Below are positions 45,305 through 53,632 of a DNA stretch of 64,000 nucleotides, one piece after another. The translations under genes and the position numbers were made by a program. Position 1 is the stretch's first letter. Every line of letters begins with the position of its first letter. The stretch is from the NCBI RefSeq assembly GCF_003116135.1, contig NZ_PDOA01000021.1:1-64000 (forward strand), in the 5' to 3' direction. The notes beneath the pieces are model-generated. The model searched no databases and had not been told where the DNA came from. It saw only the letters and a program-made list of their open reading frames with translations. The stretch is from Teichococcus aestuarii (GTDB lineage Bacteria > Pseudomonadota > Alphaproteobacteria > Acetobacterales > Acetobacteraceae).

Positions 45305-46144
45305 TCAGGCCGGCGCCACCGAGAGGGCGATCAGCCCCTCCAGCGCCTCGCCGGGCGCCAGCACGCGCATGGCGCCGTGCGGGGCCAGGAAGGGGCGGTT
45401 GATGACATCCGGCACATGGCTCACCGGCTCCAGGCAGAGCACCGGATGGTCGGCGGGCGCGTAGAATTGCAGGTTGTGCGCCCAGTCGCCGCTGGCGCGC
45501 AGCGTCAGCGCCATGTCCGGGCGGCGCAGCTCGGCCAGCCCGTCCCAGCCGGCGAAATGCGCGTCGGTGCCGAGCCAGTCCAGCTCGCCGCCCTCCAGCC
45601 CGGCGCTGTCCTGCGCGGCGACGGGCAGCTTGCGCGCATCGCGCAGGAAGGTGGCGCGCGCGGCGAAGCGGAGGGTGCAGCCGGGCGGCCGCGCGAACCA
45701 GGGGTGCCAGCCGAAGCCCATCGGGCAGGGCGCGGTGCCGGCGTTGCGCACCGTCATGGCCAGGCGCAGCCCTTCCGGCCCCAGCGCCACGCGCAGCCGG
45801 GCGTGGTAGTGGAACGGCCCGCGGGCAAGGGACTGGGTCAGCACCGCCACCGCCGCGCCCCGCTCCTCCACCTGCCAGGGCGCGAGGCGGGAGAGGCCGT
45901 GCAGCGCGTTGCCCTCCTGCGGATGGGTCAGCGGGAAGACATGGGTGGCGCCGGCCCAGGGGAAGCGGCCGCCATCGAGGCGGTTGGTCCAGGGCAGCAT
46001 CCAGAAGGCGCCGGCCGGGGTGGAATTGGGGTCGCGGCCGGCGAGCGGCGCCAGGATGGGGCGCCCTTCATGCTCCAGCGCGACGAAGGCGGCGCCCTCC
46101 TCCGGGCTCAGCTCGGCCCGCCAGGGACCGGATTCGAGGCGCAT
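45305..46144 (-). CDS. aldose 1-epimerase family protein
   Basis: 279 residues of the galactose mutarotase superfamily. Markers are the WMLPWTNRLDGGRF segment, HGLSRLAPWQV with the catalytic-type histidine, GFGWHPWF, and DWAHNLQFYAPADHPVLCLEP with a late glutamate. Aldose epimerases interconvert sugar anomers. Beside the uronate dehydrogenase and TRAP genes it probably supplies the right uronate anomer. AAGGAAG sits directly before ATG 46144. Confidence 0.87.
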   Translation of the reverse strand: MRLESGPWRAELSPEEGAAFVALEHEGRPILAPLAGRDPNSTPAGAFWMLPWTNRLDGGRFPWAGATHVFPLTHPQEGNALHGLSRLAPWQVEERGAAVAVLTQSLARGPFHYHARLRVALGPEGLRLAMTVRNAGTAPCPMGFGWHPWFARPPGCTLRFAARATFLRDARKLPVAAQDSAGLEGGELDWLGTDAHFAGWDGLAELRRPDMALTLRASGDWAHNLQFYAPADHPVLCLEPVSHVPDVINRPFLAPHGAMRVLAPGEALEGLIALSVAPA

Positions 46145-46219
46145 GGAAGCTTCCTTGGCGGTGCGGCGGGGGAAGGATAGGCCTCCCCCGCCCCGCGCGC
46201 CAGACCGGGGCGGGGCCGG

Positions 46220-47062
46220 TCAGTCGAGGGCGAAGGTCTCGCGCGGGCTGGGCCCGGCGCGGCTGTAGTCGCTGGCGCAGTAGGCGCCACCCTGGTAGCG
46301 CTCGGTCACCGGGTTGCCGGAGACCTTGCCGCCCACCTGCTCGCGGAACGCCTCGGCGCTGTCCTGCGGCTGCCAGCCGATGCGGTCGCGGTGGTCGGTG
46401 CCCCAATAGGTGGCGGGGTTGTCGCTGGCGCCCCAGATCACGGCATGGCCGACCTTCGGCGCCGCGATGAAGTCGGCGCAGAGCCGCGCCAGGTCGGCGA
46501 AGGAGAGCCAGGTGGAGAGCATCCGGGCATCCACCGGCTCGGGGAAGCAGGAGCCGATGCGGACGTTGAGGTTCTCCACCCCGTGCTTGTCCCAGTAGAG
46601 CCGGCCCATCAGCTCGCCATAGGCCTTGGAGAGGCCGTAGAAGCTGTCGGGGCGGAAGGCGCAGTCGGCATCCAGCTTCGCGGCGTTGCCCGAGGGGCGC
46701 TCATGGAAGCCGATGCTGTGGTTGGAGCTGGCGAACAGCACCCGCGCCCCCTCGCGCCGCGCCGCCTCGTAGACGTGGTAGAGGCCGCGGATGTTGGGGT
46801 CCAGCACCTCCTCGAAGGGCCGGTCGACCGAGACGCCGCCGAAATGCAGGATCGCCTGGCAGCCCTCGGCGATGCGCATCATCGCCAGCCCGTCGCCGAG
46901 ATCCACGGTGGTGAACCTGGCCCCTTCCGGCAGGGGGTCGGGGAAGGGCTTGATGTCGGTCAGCACCAGGCTGTGGCCGCGCGCCGACAGCTCGGCCGCC
47001 AGCATGCGGCCGAGATTGCCGGAGGCGCCGGTCAGCAGGACGGGCTTTTGCGAAGCGGTCAT
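46220..47062 (-). CDS. udh: uronate dehydrogenase
   Basis: 280 residues of the short-chain dehydrogenase/epimerase fold. The NAD site is TGASGNLGRM; the catalytic tetrad region has SSNHSIGFH, Y142 and K146 (FYGLSKAYGE). The segments LHFGGVSVDRPFEEVL, NVRIGSCFPEPVDARMLSTWLS and AVIWGASDN closely parallel characterised uronate dehydrogenases, which oxidise galacturonate or glucuronate to the aldarolactone. It forms the catabolic entry step behind the TRAP importer encoded just upstream. Confidence 0.92.
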   Translation of the reverse strand: MTASQKPVLLTGASGNLGRMLAAELSARGHSLVLTDIKPFPDPLPEGARFTTVDLGDGLAMMRIAEGCQAILHFGGVSVDRPFEEVLDPNIRGLYHVYEAARREGARVLFASSNHSIGFHERPSGNAAKLDADCAFRPDSFYGLSKAYGELMGRLYWDKHGVENLNVRIGSCFPEPVDARMLSTWLSFADLARLCADFIAAPKVGHAVIWGASDNPATYWGTDHRDRIGWQPQDSAEAFREQVGGKVSGNPVTERYQGGAYCASDYSRAGPSPRETFALD

Positions 47063-47097
47063 CGGGTTGCGGTCCTCAGGAATTCAACGGCCGCGCG

Positions 47098-48396
47098 TCA
47101 CTGGCCGTAGCCGAGCAGCAGGCGCGGCAGGGTGAGGGAAACAGCGGGCCAGTAGGTGGTCAAGGCCAGCGCCACCAGGATGGCGCCATAGAACGGCCAG
47201 ATGCCCTTCATTGTCTGCTCGATGCGGATCTTGCCGATGGCGCAGCCGACGAACAGCACCGCGCCGACCGGCGGCGTGGTAAGGCCGAGGCCGAGATTCA
47301 TCATCACCACCATGCCGAACTGCACCGGGTCCATGCCCAGCGCCTGCACCACGGGCAGGAAGATGGGCGTGGTGATCAGGATCAGCGCCGCCATGTCCAT
47401 GACGCAGCCGAGCAGCAGCAGCGCCACGTTGATCAGCAGCAGGATGACGATGGGGTTGTCGCTGATTGCCAGCATCCCGCGCGTCAGCATGTCGGCGAAG
47501 CCGTAGAGGGCGAGCAGGTAGGCGAAGGCCGTGGCGGTGCCCACCAGCAGCAGCACCACGGCGGTGGTGCGCACCGAGGCGGCGAGGGCGATCTTGAAGG
47601 TTTCCCAGGTCAGGCCGCGATAGACGATCAGCGTGGTCAGCACCGCCCAGATGGCGCCGAAGGCGGCCGATTCGGTGACGGTGAACACGCCGCCCAGCAC
47701 GCCGCCCAGGATGATGACGCCGGTCATCAGCCCCGGCAGGGCGTCGAGGAAGGTCATCAGCAGGTGGCGGAAGCCCTGCCACTGCTCGGCCGGGTAGCCG
47801 CGCCGCACCGCCAGCACATAGGCGGCAACCGCGAGGCAGGCGCACATGATGACGCCCGGCACGATGCCGGCGAAGAACAGCGCCGAGACCGAGATGCCGC
47901 CCCCCGCCGCCAGGCTGTAGAGGATCATGTTGTGGCTGGGCGGGATCATGATGCCGGCGATCGAGGCCGTGACGGTCACGTTCACCGCGTAGTCGGTGTC
48001 GTAGCCCTTCTGCTTCATCGCCGGGATCAGCACGGTGCCGAGCGCCGAGGCGTCGGCCACCGCCGAGCCGGAGATGCCGCCGAACAGCATGGAGGCGGCG
48101 ACGTTCACCAGGCCGAGCCCGCCGCGCATCCAGCCCACCAGCCCGGCCGCCACAGCGATCAGCCGGCGGGCGATGCCGCCATGCATCATGATCTCGCCGG
48201 CGAAGATGAAGAACGGGATGGCGAGCAGGGAGAACATGCTCATCCCCGACGTCATCTGCTGGAACACCACGGCGGGGCTGATGCCCTCCCACAGGAAGCC
48301 GGCCAGCGCGGCGAGGCCCAGCGTGAAGGCCACCGGCACCCCCATGACGATGCCGGCGAAGAAGACGAGGAAGAGAAGGATCAGGCCGATTTCCAC
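47098..48396 (-). CDS. TRAP transporter large permease (DctM), uronate operon
   Basis: 432 residues with about 12 helices. DctM motifs are MGVPVAFTLGLAALAGF, IPFFIFAGEIMMHGGIARRLI, GGISGSAVADASALGTVLIP and PPSHNMILYSLAAGGG. It lies 6 nt from the Q gene and 35 nt before udh, so all are probably co-transcribed. Hexuronate is the likely solute, inferred from udh and the related binding protein. Confidence 0.94.
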   Translation of the reverse strand: MEIGLILLFLVFFAGIVMGVPVAFTLGLAALAGFLWEGISPAVVFQQMTSGMSMFSLLAIPFFIFAGEIMMHGGIARRLIAVAAGLVGWMRGGLGLVNVAASMLFGGISGSAVADASALGTVLIPAMKQKGYDTDYAVNVTVTASIAGIMIPPSHNMILYSLAAGGGISVSALFFAGIVPGVIMCACLAVAAYVLAVRRGYPAEQWQGFRHLLMTFLDALPGLMTGVIILGGVLGGVFTVTESAAFGAIWAVLTTLIVYRGLTWETFKIALAASVRTTAVVLLLVGTATAFAYLLALYGFADMLTRGMLAISDNPIVILLLINVALLLLGCVMDMAALILITTPIFLPVVQALGMDPVQFGMVVMMNLGLGLTTPPVGAVLFVGCAIGKIRIEQTMKGIWPFYGAILVALALTTYWPAVSLTLPRLLLGYGQ

Positions 48397-48402
48397 GCAG
48401 GG

Positions 48403-48909
48403 CTACTCCAGCGACAGGGCGGCGCGCTGCTCCGTGTGGCGGTGCCGCAGCGCGAGCAGGACCTGCTCGATTGAGAACAGGGTGATGAGCGCGCCGCAGA
48501 GGGTCAGCGGCAGGTAGGTCCAGATCTGGCTGATGCCGAGCAGCGGGATGCGGATGCCCTGGCTGGTCGCCACCAGCTCCCAGGACCACCAGGCCATGGC
48601 GAGGCCGAACAGGCCCACGACAACGTCGGAGGCCAGCTCCGCCGCCCAGCGTGCCGGCGCCGGCAGCGCGTCGCGGAAGCCAAGGACGGAGAGGTGGAAG
48701 CGCTCGCGCACCCCCACGGCGGCGACCGGCAGCACGATGCCAAGGACGATGAGGACGGCGGCCCGCTCCACCCAGGTGGGCGTGTCGTTCAGCACGTAGC
48801 GGCCGAACACCATCCAGCCGGTGATGGCCACCAGCAGCACCATGGCGGCGGAGGCCAGGACGATGACGATGCGGGCGAGAATATCGAGCAGGCGCGAGAA
48901 GGCTGCCAT
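48403..48909 (-). CDS. TRAP transporter small permease (DctQ), uronate operon
   Basis: 168 residues and four membrane helices. The family pattern is FGRYVLNDTPTWVERAAVLIVLGIVLPVAAVGVRERFHLSV. It forms the membrane complex with the M subunit. An intrinsic terminator separates it from the binding-protein gene upstream. Confidence 0.92.
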   Translation of the reverse strand: MAAFSRLLDILARIVIVLASAAMVLLVAITGWMVFGRYVLNDTPTWVERAAVLIVLGIVLPVAAVGVRERFHLSVLGFRDALPAPARWAAELASDVVVGLFGLAMAWWSWELVATSQGIRIPLLGISQIWTYLPLTLCGALITLFSIEQVLLALRHRHTEQRAALSLE

Positions 48910-48940
48910 CGCGGCGGGGCTCCCTGCATGGCGCGGATGG

Positions 48941-48975
48941 AAAAAGGGCGCGGCACCCGGTGGGATGCCGCGCCC
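48941..48975 (-). terminator. intrinsic terminator/attenuator between the TRAP P and Q genes
   Basis: On the minus strand a 10-bp perfect stem (GGGCGCGGCA with TGCCGCGCCC, 10-nt loop) is followed by five T residues (48945-48941). It lies 8 nt past the DctP stop but inside the presumed P-Q-M operon. Partial termination here would yield excess binding protein over permease. Confidence 0.85.
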
Positions 48976-48982
48976 CGGCCTG

Positions 48983-49966
48983 TCAGGGCGTCTCGCGGAT
49001 GCGGCGGACCAGGTCGGCCATGCGCGGGTCGGTCGCGTACTTCTTGTAGACCGGCTCCATCAGCTGCTGCCACGGGCCGCGGTCGGTGATGTCGGTCACC
49101 TGCGCGCCGCCGGCGATCACCTTCTCCCGGCTCACCCGCTCGCGCTCCGCCCAGAGCTGGCGCTGGTACTGCGCCGATTCGCGGGCGGCGGCACGGAGCA
49201 TGTCCTTGTCGGCCTGGTTCAGCCGGCGCCAGCGCAGGGAGGAGACCGCCAGCACCTCCGGCACGTTGGAGTGCTCAGTGGTGGCGAAGTACTTGGCCAC
49301 CTCGAAGTGGCGGGTGCTCTCGTAGGAGGGCCAGTTGTTCTCGGCGCCATCGATGACGCCGGATTGCAGCGAGGTGTACACCTCGCCGAAGGGCAGCGGC
49401 GTCGCGTTGGCGCCCAGCGCCTTGATGATGTCGATCCACAGGTCCGAGGTCTGCACGCGGATCTTCATGCCGCGCAGGTCGGCCGGCACCTTCACCGGGC
49501 GGATGGTGTACATGCTGCGCGCGCCGGCGTCGTACCAGGCCAGCGGCACGATGCCGGCATTGGCCAGGTCCTCGGCCACCGTGTCGCCGATCGGGCCGTC
49601 CACCACCGTGTGCTGGTGCGCCACGGAGCGGAACAGGAAGGGCAGCGTCAGCACCTGCGTGCTGGGGACGATGTTGTTCAGCCCGCTCATGTTGAACTCG
49701 GCGAAGTCGATCGAGCCCAGCCGCATCTGCTGGATCGCCTCGTCCTGCTGGCCGAGCTGCGCCGAATGGAAGGTCTTCATCCGGATGCGGTTGTTGCTGC
49801 GCTGGGCCACCAGCTCGGTGAAGCGGTCCATGCCCTTGGAGACGGGGTAGTCCGGCGGGTGGATGTTCCAGCCGCGCCATTCCTGCGCCTGGCTGGGCGT
49901 GGAGGTCCAGCCCAGCAGCGCCACCGCGGCCGCGGCCGCCCAATTCATCAGACGTCGGGTCATCAT
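48983..49966 (-). CDS. TRAP transporter substrate-binding protein (DctP), uronate type
   Basis: 327 residues with a Sec signal (MMTRRLMNWAAAAAVALLG, cleavage near PSQAQ). The DctP fold has MKTFHSAQLGQQDEAIQQMRLGSIDFAEFNMSGL and FGEVYTSLQSGVIDGAENNWPSYESTRHFEVAKY, features of UxuP/TeaA-type proteins that bind sugar acids. It is the first gene of the operon that includes udh, supporting glucuronate or galacturonate as ligand. Confidence 0.92.
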   Translation of the reverse strand: MMTRRLMNWAAAAAVALLGWTSTPSQAQEWRGWNIHPPDYPVSKGMDRFTELVAQRSNNRIRMKTFHSAQLGQQDEAIQQMRLGSIDFAEFNMSGLNNIVPSTQVLTLPFLFRSVAHQHTVVDGPIGDTVAEDLANAGIVPLAWYDAGARSMYTIRPVKVPADLRGMKIRVQTSDLWIDIIKALGANATPLPFGEVYTSLQSGVIDGAENNWPSYESTRHFEVAKYFATTEHSNVPEVLAVSSLRWRRLNQADKDMLRAAARESAQYQRQLWAERERVSREKVIAGGAQVTDITDRGPWQQLMEPVYKKYATDPRMADLVRRIRETP

Positions 49967-50115
49967 ACTTCCCCCCGCATGTTTTCGTTGGGGAAAGCGT
50001 GCCTCCGAAACGGCCCGGTTGTCAAACTCCCCGATCGCGGTCTCTTGCCCTGCGCCGCCACCCGCCGCAGCATGCCCGCCCCTTCCTCCGCCGCCGCCAG
50101 GATCGCCCTTTCCGC

Positions 50116-51486
50116 ATGCCGCACCGCGCCGCCAGCTTCGCCCCCACCCTCTCCCAGGCCGCCCAGGACCTTGCCACCGGCCGCACCACCGCCCTGGCGC
50201 TGACCGAGGCCGCCCTGGCCCGCATCGCCGACCCCACCGGCGAGGGCGCGCGGGCCTTCGTGGCGGTGCAGGCGGAGCAGGCCCTGGCCACGGCCCGCGC
50301 CATGGATTCGCTGCGCGCCGCCGGCCGCGCCCCCTCCCCCTGGGCCGGCATCCCGATCTCCATCAAGGACCTGTTCGACCAGCAGGGCGTGCCCACCCGC
50401 GCCGGCGCCGTGGCGCTGGACGACGCAGCCCCCGCCACGGCCACCGCCCCCGCCGTGGCGCGGCTGGAGCGCGCCGGCTTCGTCGTGCTCGGCCGCACCA
50501 ACATGGTGGAGTTCGCCTTCAGCGGCCTGGGCGTGAACCCGCACCACGGCACGCCGCTCTCGCCCTGGGACCGCGCCACGGGGCGGCTGCCCGGCGGCTC
50601 CTCCTCCGGCGCCGCCGTGGCGGTGGCCGAGGGCATGGGCCTCGGCGCGCTGGGCTCCGACACCGGCGGCTCCTGCCGCGTGCCGGCGGCGCTGTGCGGC
50701 ATCGTCGGCTACAAGCCCACCGCGAAGCGGGTGCCGCTGGAAGGCGTGCTGCCGCTCTCCTTCTCGCTCGACAGCATCGGGCCGCTGGCCAACACCGCCG
50801 GCTGCTGCGCCGTGCTGCACGCGCTGATGGCCGGCGCCGGGCACGCCGCGCCGCCGCCCGCCCGCCCGGTGGCCGGGCTGCGCCTCGGCATCCCCGAGGA
50901 CACCTTCCTGTTCGAGGGGGTGGAGCCGGCGGTGCTGGCCGCCTTCGACCGCGCCGTGGCGCGGCTGGAACAGGCCGGCGCACGCATCGAGCGCTTCGCC
51001 CTGCCGGAGCTGGCCGAGATCCCGAAGGCGAATGCCACGGGCGGCTTCGCGGCGGTGGAAGCCTATGCCTGGCACCGCGCCCTGCTCGCCCGCGCCGCCG
51101 ACCGCTACGACCCGCGCATCCGGGCCCGCATCCAGCGCGGCGCGGCGATGAGCGCCGCCGACTACATCGCCCTGCAACAGGACCGCGCCCGCATCATCGC
51201 CGCCACGGCGGCGCGCACCGCGCCCTATGACGCGGTGCTCTGCCCGACCACCGCCCTGACCCCGCCCGCCCTCTCCGAGGTGGCGGAGGAGGCCGAGTAC
51301 AACCGCATCAACCTGCTGCTGCTGCGCAACACGGCGGCCTTCAACTTCCTCGACCGCTGCAGCATCAGCCTGCCCTGCCATGCCCCGGGCGAGGCCCCGG
51401 TGGGGCTGATGCTGACCGGCGCCCATGACGGCGACGCCGCGCTGTTCGCCATTGCCGTGGCGGTGGAGGCGGCCCTGGCGGCCTGA
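50116..51486 (+). CDS. amidase signature-family hydrolase
   Basis: 456 residues. The Ser-cisSer-Lys triad is complete: K84 in ISIKDLFD, cis-Ser S162 in PGGSSSGAAVAVA, and nucleophile S186 in GSDTGGSCRVP. This family covers amidases, allophanate hydrolase-like enzymes and GatA-like proteins; the absence of GatB/C neighbours and its length favour a catabolic amidase. ATG 50116 is chosen; the longer frame from 49999 is Arg-rich and not conserved-looking. It is divergent from the uronate operon. Confidence 0.92.
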   Translation: MPHRAASFAPTLSQAAQDLATGRTTALALTEAALARIADPTGEGARAFVAVQAEQALATARAMDSLRAAGRAPSPWAGIPISIKDLFDQQGVPTRAGAVALDDAAPATATAPAVARLERAGFVVLGRTNMVEFAFSGLGVNPHHGTPLSPWDRATGRLPGGSSSGAAVAVAEGMGLGALGSDTGGSCRVPAALCGIVGYKPTAKRVPLEGVLPLSFSLDSIGPLANTAGCCAVLHALMAGAGHAAPPPARPVAGLRLGIPEDTFLFEGVEPAVLAAFDRAVARLEQAGARIERFALPELAEIPKANATGGFAAVEAYAWHRALLARAADRYDPRIRARIQRGAAMSAADYIALQQDRARIIAATAARTAPYDAVLCPTTALTPPALSEVAEEAEYNRINLLLLRNTAAFNFLDRCSISLPCHAPGEAPVGLMLTGAHDGDAALFAIAVAVEAALAA

Positions 51487-51571
51487 GCTTGGCAGCCTGA
51501 GAGCGCCGGCCTGAGAGTGCGATCCGGGGCTTCCCTTGCCGGCCGCATCCGGCTAAAGAAGCCCCTGGCGA

Positions 51572-51648
51572 GGACCCGTAGCTCAGCTGGATAGAGCGTT
51601 GCCCTCCGAAGGCAAAGGTCGTACGTTCGAATCGTATCGGGTCCGCCA
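51572..51648 (+). tRNA. tRNA-Arg (anticodon CCG)
   Basis: A 77-nt cloverleaf with encoded CCA. The acceptor stem GGACCCG/CGGGTCC is perfect; the anticodon stem-loop is TTGCC-CTCCGAA-GGCAA, anticodon CCG reading CGG; the T loop is GTTCGAATC. Phage-like genes begin downstream, so its 3' half is the probable attachment site of the island. Confidence 0.97.
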
Positions 51649-51761
51649 ATCTTTTCAGTGCCTTAGGCGAATTCAAGCACCAAGGCAGGTTGCTGGTGTC
51701 ACCACAGAGTCACCAGCAGGGCGGTTAGACCGCAGAACCTCAGAGACGATTCGCTTGGTTG

Positions 51762-51783
51762 GGCTCGCTTTGGCGGGCCTTTT
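51762..51783 (+). terminator. hairpin with T tract after tRNA-Arg
   Basis: GGCTCGC (51762-51768) pairs with GGCGGGCC (one G-U) around TTTG and is followed by TTTT. It may end tRNA-Arg transcription, or be a relic of the host region. Confidence 0.45.
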
Positions 51784-51893
51784 CTGCGTCTGAGGCCGCG
51801 GAAGCAGGGTGGAACCAATCGACGAATTTTATCTTCCCCCAACTCCTCATGGTCAGCTCCACCTATGCTGCGTTCCATGCCACTGGGGCAGAG

Positions 51894-52019
51894 ATGACCA
51901 CCACGCTGCGGATCGAGCCCAAAAAGCTGGAGACGCTGAAGATCATGGCCCATCGACGCGGGATGAGGGTCAAGGAGATGGTGCTGGTGGCTATCGACGA
52001 GTACGTGACCAGGGCCTGA
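51894..52019 (+). CDS. small ribbon-helix-helix-like protein
   Basis: 41 residues starting MTTTLRIEPKKLETLKIMAHRR. A beta strand (TTTLRIE), then helix-turn-helix (KLETLKIMAHRRGMRVKEMVLVAIDEYV), matches the CopG/Arc fold used by small DNA-binding regulators and antitoxins. An upstream in-frame ATG at 51849 would add 15 residues. No toxin-like gene is adjacent; the next gene is 10 nt downstream. Confidence 0.6.
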   Translation: MTTTLRIEPKKLETLKIMAHRRGMRVKEMVLVAIDEYVTRA

Positions 52020-52029
52020 AGGTAGACAG

Positions 52030-52227
52030 ATGGCTAAGTGGGACTCTCAGCTTCGGCGCCTTGCTGACATGAAGGGCGCTGCTTTCATTCCCTGTCGGGC
52101 AGATGAGCGTCAGGCCTTGAAGGCCGCTGCCCTCAATATGGCCCAGCGGCTTCGTGCGGAGCATGTAGGAGTTGATGAGACGCGCGCCGACGGCCTGAAG
52201 ATTAGCTTCGGAAGGGTGGCTCAATGA
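52030..52227 (+). CDS. hypothetical protein, 65 residues
   Basis: Not recognised. Starts MAKWDSQLRRLADMKGAAF, is basic at the N-terminus and largely helical (ERQALKAAALNMAQRLRAEH). GAAGGTAGACAG precedes the ATG, and it lies 10 nt after the RHH-like gene, so the two may form an operon. Confidence 0.5.
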   Translation: MAKWDSQLRRLADMKGAAFIPCRADERQALKAAALNMAQRLRAEHVGVDETRADGLKISFGRVAQ

Positions 52228-52307
52228 GCTGCGGCGCCAAGGCAAGCGGGATGGGCCGGTCAGCCTGGATTAGGTATCAGTGTATCCAAGGATTGGAGGA
52301 GGGTTGA

Positions 52308-52523
52308 ATGGGTTTGCCGCCGCCCGAAAACTACCTGGTCACCCAGCAGACCTCCGTGCGGACCGTCACGGGAAGCACGGCGCCATTGGAACCAGGCCAT
52401 GTGGTCGTCATGCGTGACGACTTCGCCGAAAACATCAATTATATCGGGCACATTTCTATCAGCGCCGTCTATGGCGAGGTGAAGCGCCTTGTGGCCTCTG
52501 GCCATATGAGGCGCATGAAGTAG
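52308..52523 (+). CDS. hypothetical protein, 71 residues
   Basis: Not recognised. Starts MGLPPPENYLVTQQTSVRT and contains PGHVVVMRDDF and NYIGHISISAVY. A strong GGAGGAGGG lies 4-12 nt before the ATG, the best evidence that this is real. It may be expressed from the prophage as a single accessory gene on the plus strand. Confidence 0.6.
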   Translation: MGLPPPENYLVTQQTSVRTVTGSTAPLEPGHVVVMRDDFAENINYIGHISISAVYGEVKRLVASGHMRRMK

Positions 52524-52570
52524 CGCCCAGGAATGGCAGTTGCCGAACTCGATGGAGAAGATGGTCGAAG

Positions 52571-52597
52571 GAAGGTGCGGCACTGTGCCGCACCTTC
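52571..52597. terminator. perfect 12-bp hairpin between convergent genes
   Basis: GAAGGTGCGGCA (52571-52582) pairs fully with TGCCGCACCTTC (52586-52597) around CTG. It is placed between the plus-strand 71-residue gene and a minus-strand gene, as expected of a bidirectional terminator, though without a T tract. The central arms match those at 22205-22229. Confidence 0.6.
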
Positions 52598-52627
52598 TCG
52601 ACGGGTATCACGCGCGCAACAGCGCTT

Positions 52628-52792
52628 TTAATGGCCTTTTTTAAGGGCCTCGTCGCGCGCTTCCTCCTCAGCCGCCTTGCGGTAGCTGTGGATCTCAGTT
52701 CGATAGATCGCCTCGAACAGAGGGCGGAGTTGCGGCTCCGGGTGGTTGATCATGCGCTCGACAAAAGCGAGGCGAGAGCGAGCGGTTTCCAT
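52628..52792 (-). CDS. hypothetical protein, 54 residues
   Basis: Starts METARSRLAFVERMINHPEPQ; highly charged, helical, ends in a Lys/Glu-rich tail. AGGAGA lies 6 nt before ATG 52792. Not recognised. It sits at the tRNA-proximal end of the phage gene array, downstream of the Dit-like gene. Confidence 0.5.
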   Translation of the reverse strand: METARSRLAFVERMINHPEPQLRPLFEAIYRTEIHSYRKAAEEEARDEALKKGH

Positions 52793-52975
52793 CAGGGTCT
52801 CCTGTGTTGAATGGAAGCCAGACCTTCGCGTCACGACCACGTAGGCAGCGCAAAAAATCGTAATGCAGGCTGAAAATTTTGTACGGATCGGTCACGCAAG
52901 GGGCGCGAAACGCTACCCCCCCCTGGCCCTCTGACCGCCGCCTTCACCTTTAGCAAAGCCTCTTCCTGCTGCCGA

Positions 52976-53632
52976 TCAGGGTCGCGTAGGACCTAGAAAC
53001 CCCGTGAAGTCCCCCTTCAGCGCCTTGAGGAGAGCCTGCCCGGACTGCGAGTTGTAGGCCCCCCGGGCAAAGGTCTGGTTGACCGGCTGCCCCTCAGTCG
53101 GCGCGGCCTGCGAACTCGTCCCGCTGGACTTGCCCGCCGGCTTGTTGGTCTCGCCAGCCCGGCCCCGGGCAGGTGCCTGCGCCGGCGCCTCCGGCACCTC
53201 CGCCGTCCGCAGCCGCGCCTTCCGCACCTTCACCAGCTCGCCGCGCACCTGCAGCCAGTTGCCGCCGCGCTCGTCGTTGGACCGGATGGCGTTGAGGTTC
53301 GTGAACCCCATGTCGGTGTAGATCATCTGGCCGGTGCTGATGGTCACCAGGGCTCGGGCCTTGTGCATGGAGCGGAGCATGTCCACCGCGTCCACCAGCT
53401 TCAGCGCGCCGCCACCAGCGAAGGAGAAGGCCATGACGCTGGCGGTGCTGACCATGCCGGAGATGCGGACCGTCTCCACGCCCTGGGTGATGTGGTCGGA
53501 GATGATCGTGCCATCCTCGACGGGATAGCGCGTCACCTCGGCCACCAGATCGACCTCCTCGCTGACCAGCACGTCCAGCACCAGGCTGCCGAGGCGCGTT
53601 CGCCGATCTGCGAAGGAGAGGACCGTCATCAT
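52976..53632 (-). CDS. phage baseplate/distal-tail (Dit-like) protein
   Basis: 218 residues. The N-terminal ~100 residues carry the pattern VAEVTRYPVEDGTIISDHITQGVETVRISGMVS followed by ITISTG-type strands, which I recognise as the Dit-like tail-hub domain of siphophages and related particles. The C-terminal part is Pro/Ala/Gly-rich linker ending in KGDFTGFLG. The start overlaps the tape-measure stop (ATGATGA), showing translational coupling. It is the last clear structural gene before the tRNA. Confidence 0.7.
   Translation of the reverse strand: MMTVLSFADRRTRLGSLVLDVLVSEEVDLVAEVTRYPVEDGTIISDHITQGVETVRISGMVSTASVMAFSFAGGGALKLVDAVDMLRSMHKARALVTISTGQMIYTDMGFTNLNAIRSNDERGGNWLQVRGELVKVRKARLRTAEVPEAPAQAPARGRAGETNKPAGKSSGTSSQAAPTEGQPVNQTFARGAYNSQSGQALLKALKGDFTGFLGPTRP

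Noticed and set aside
51894-52227. Toxin-antitoxin pair
   Set aside because: The first gene resembles an RHH antitoxin, but the second shows no toxin family pattern, so the pairing is not supported.
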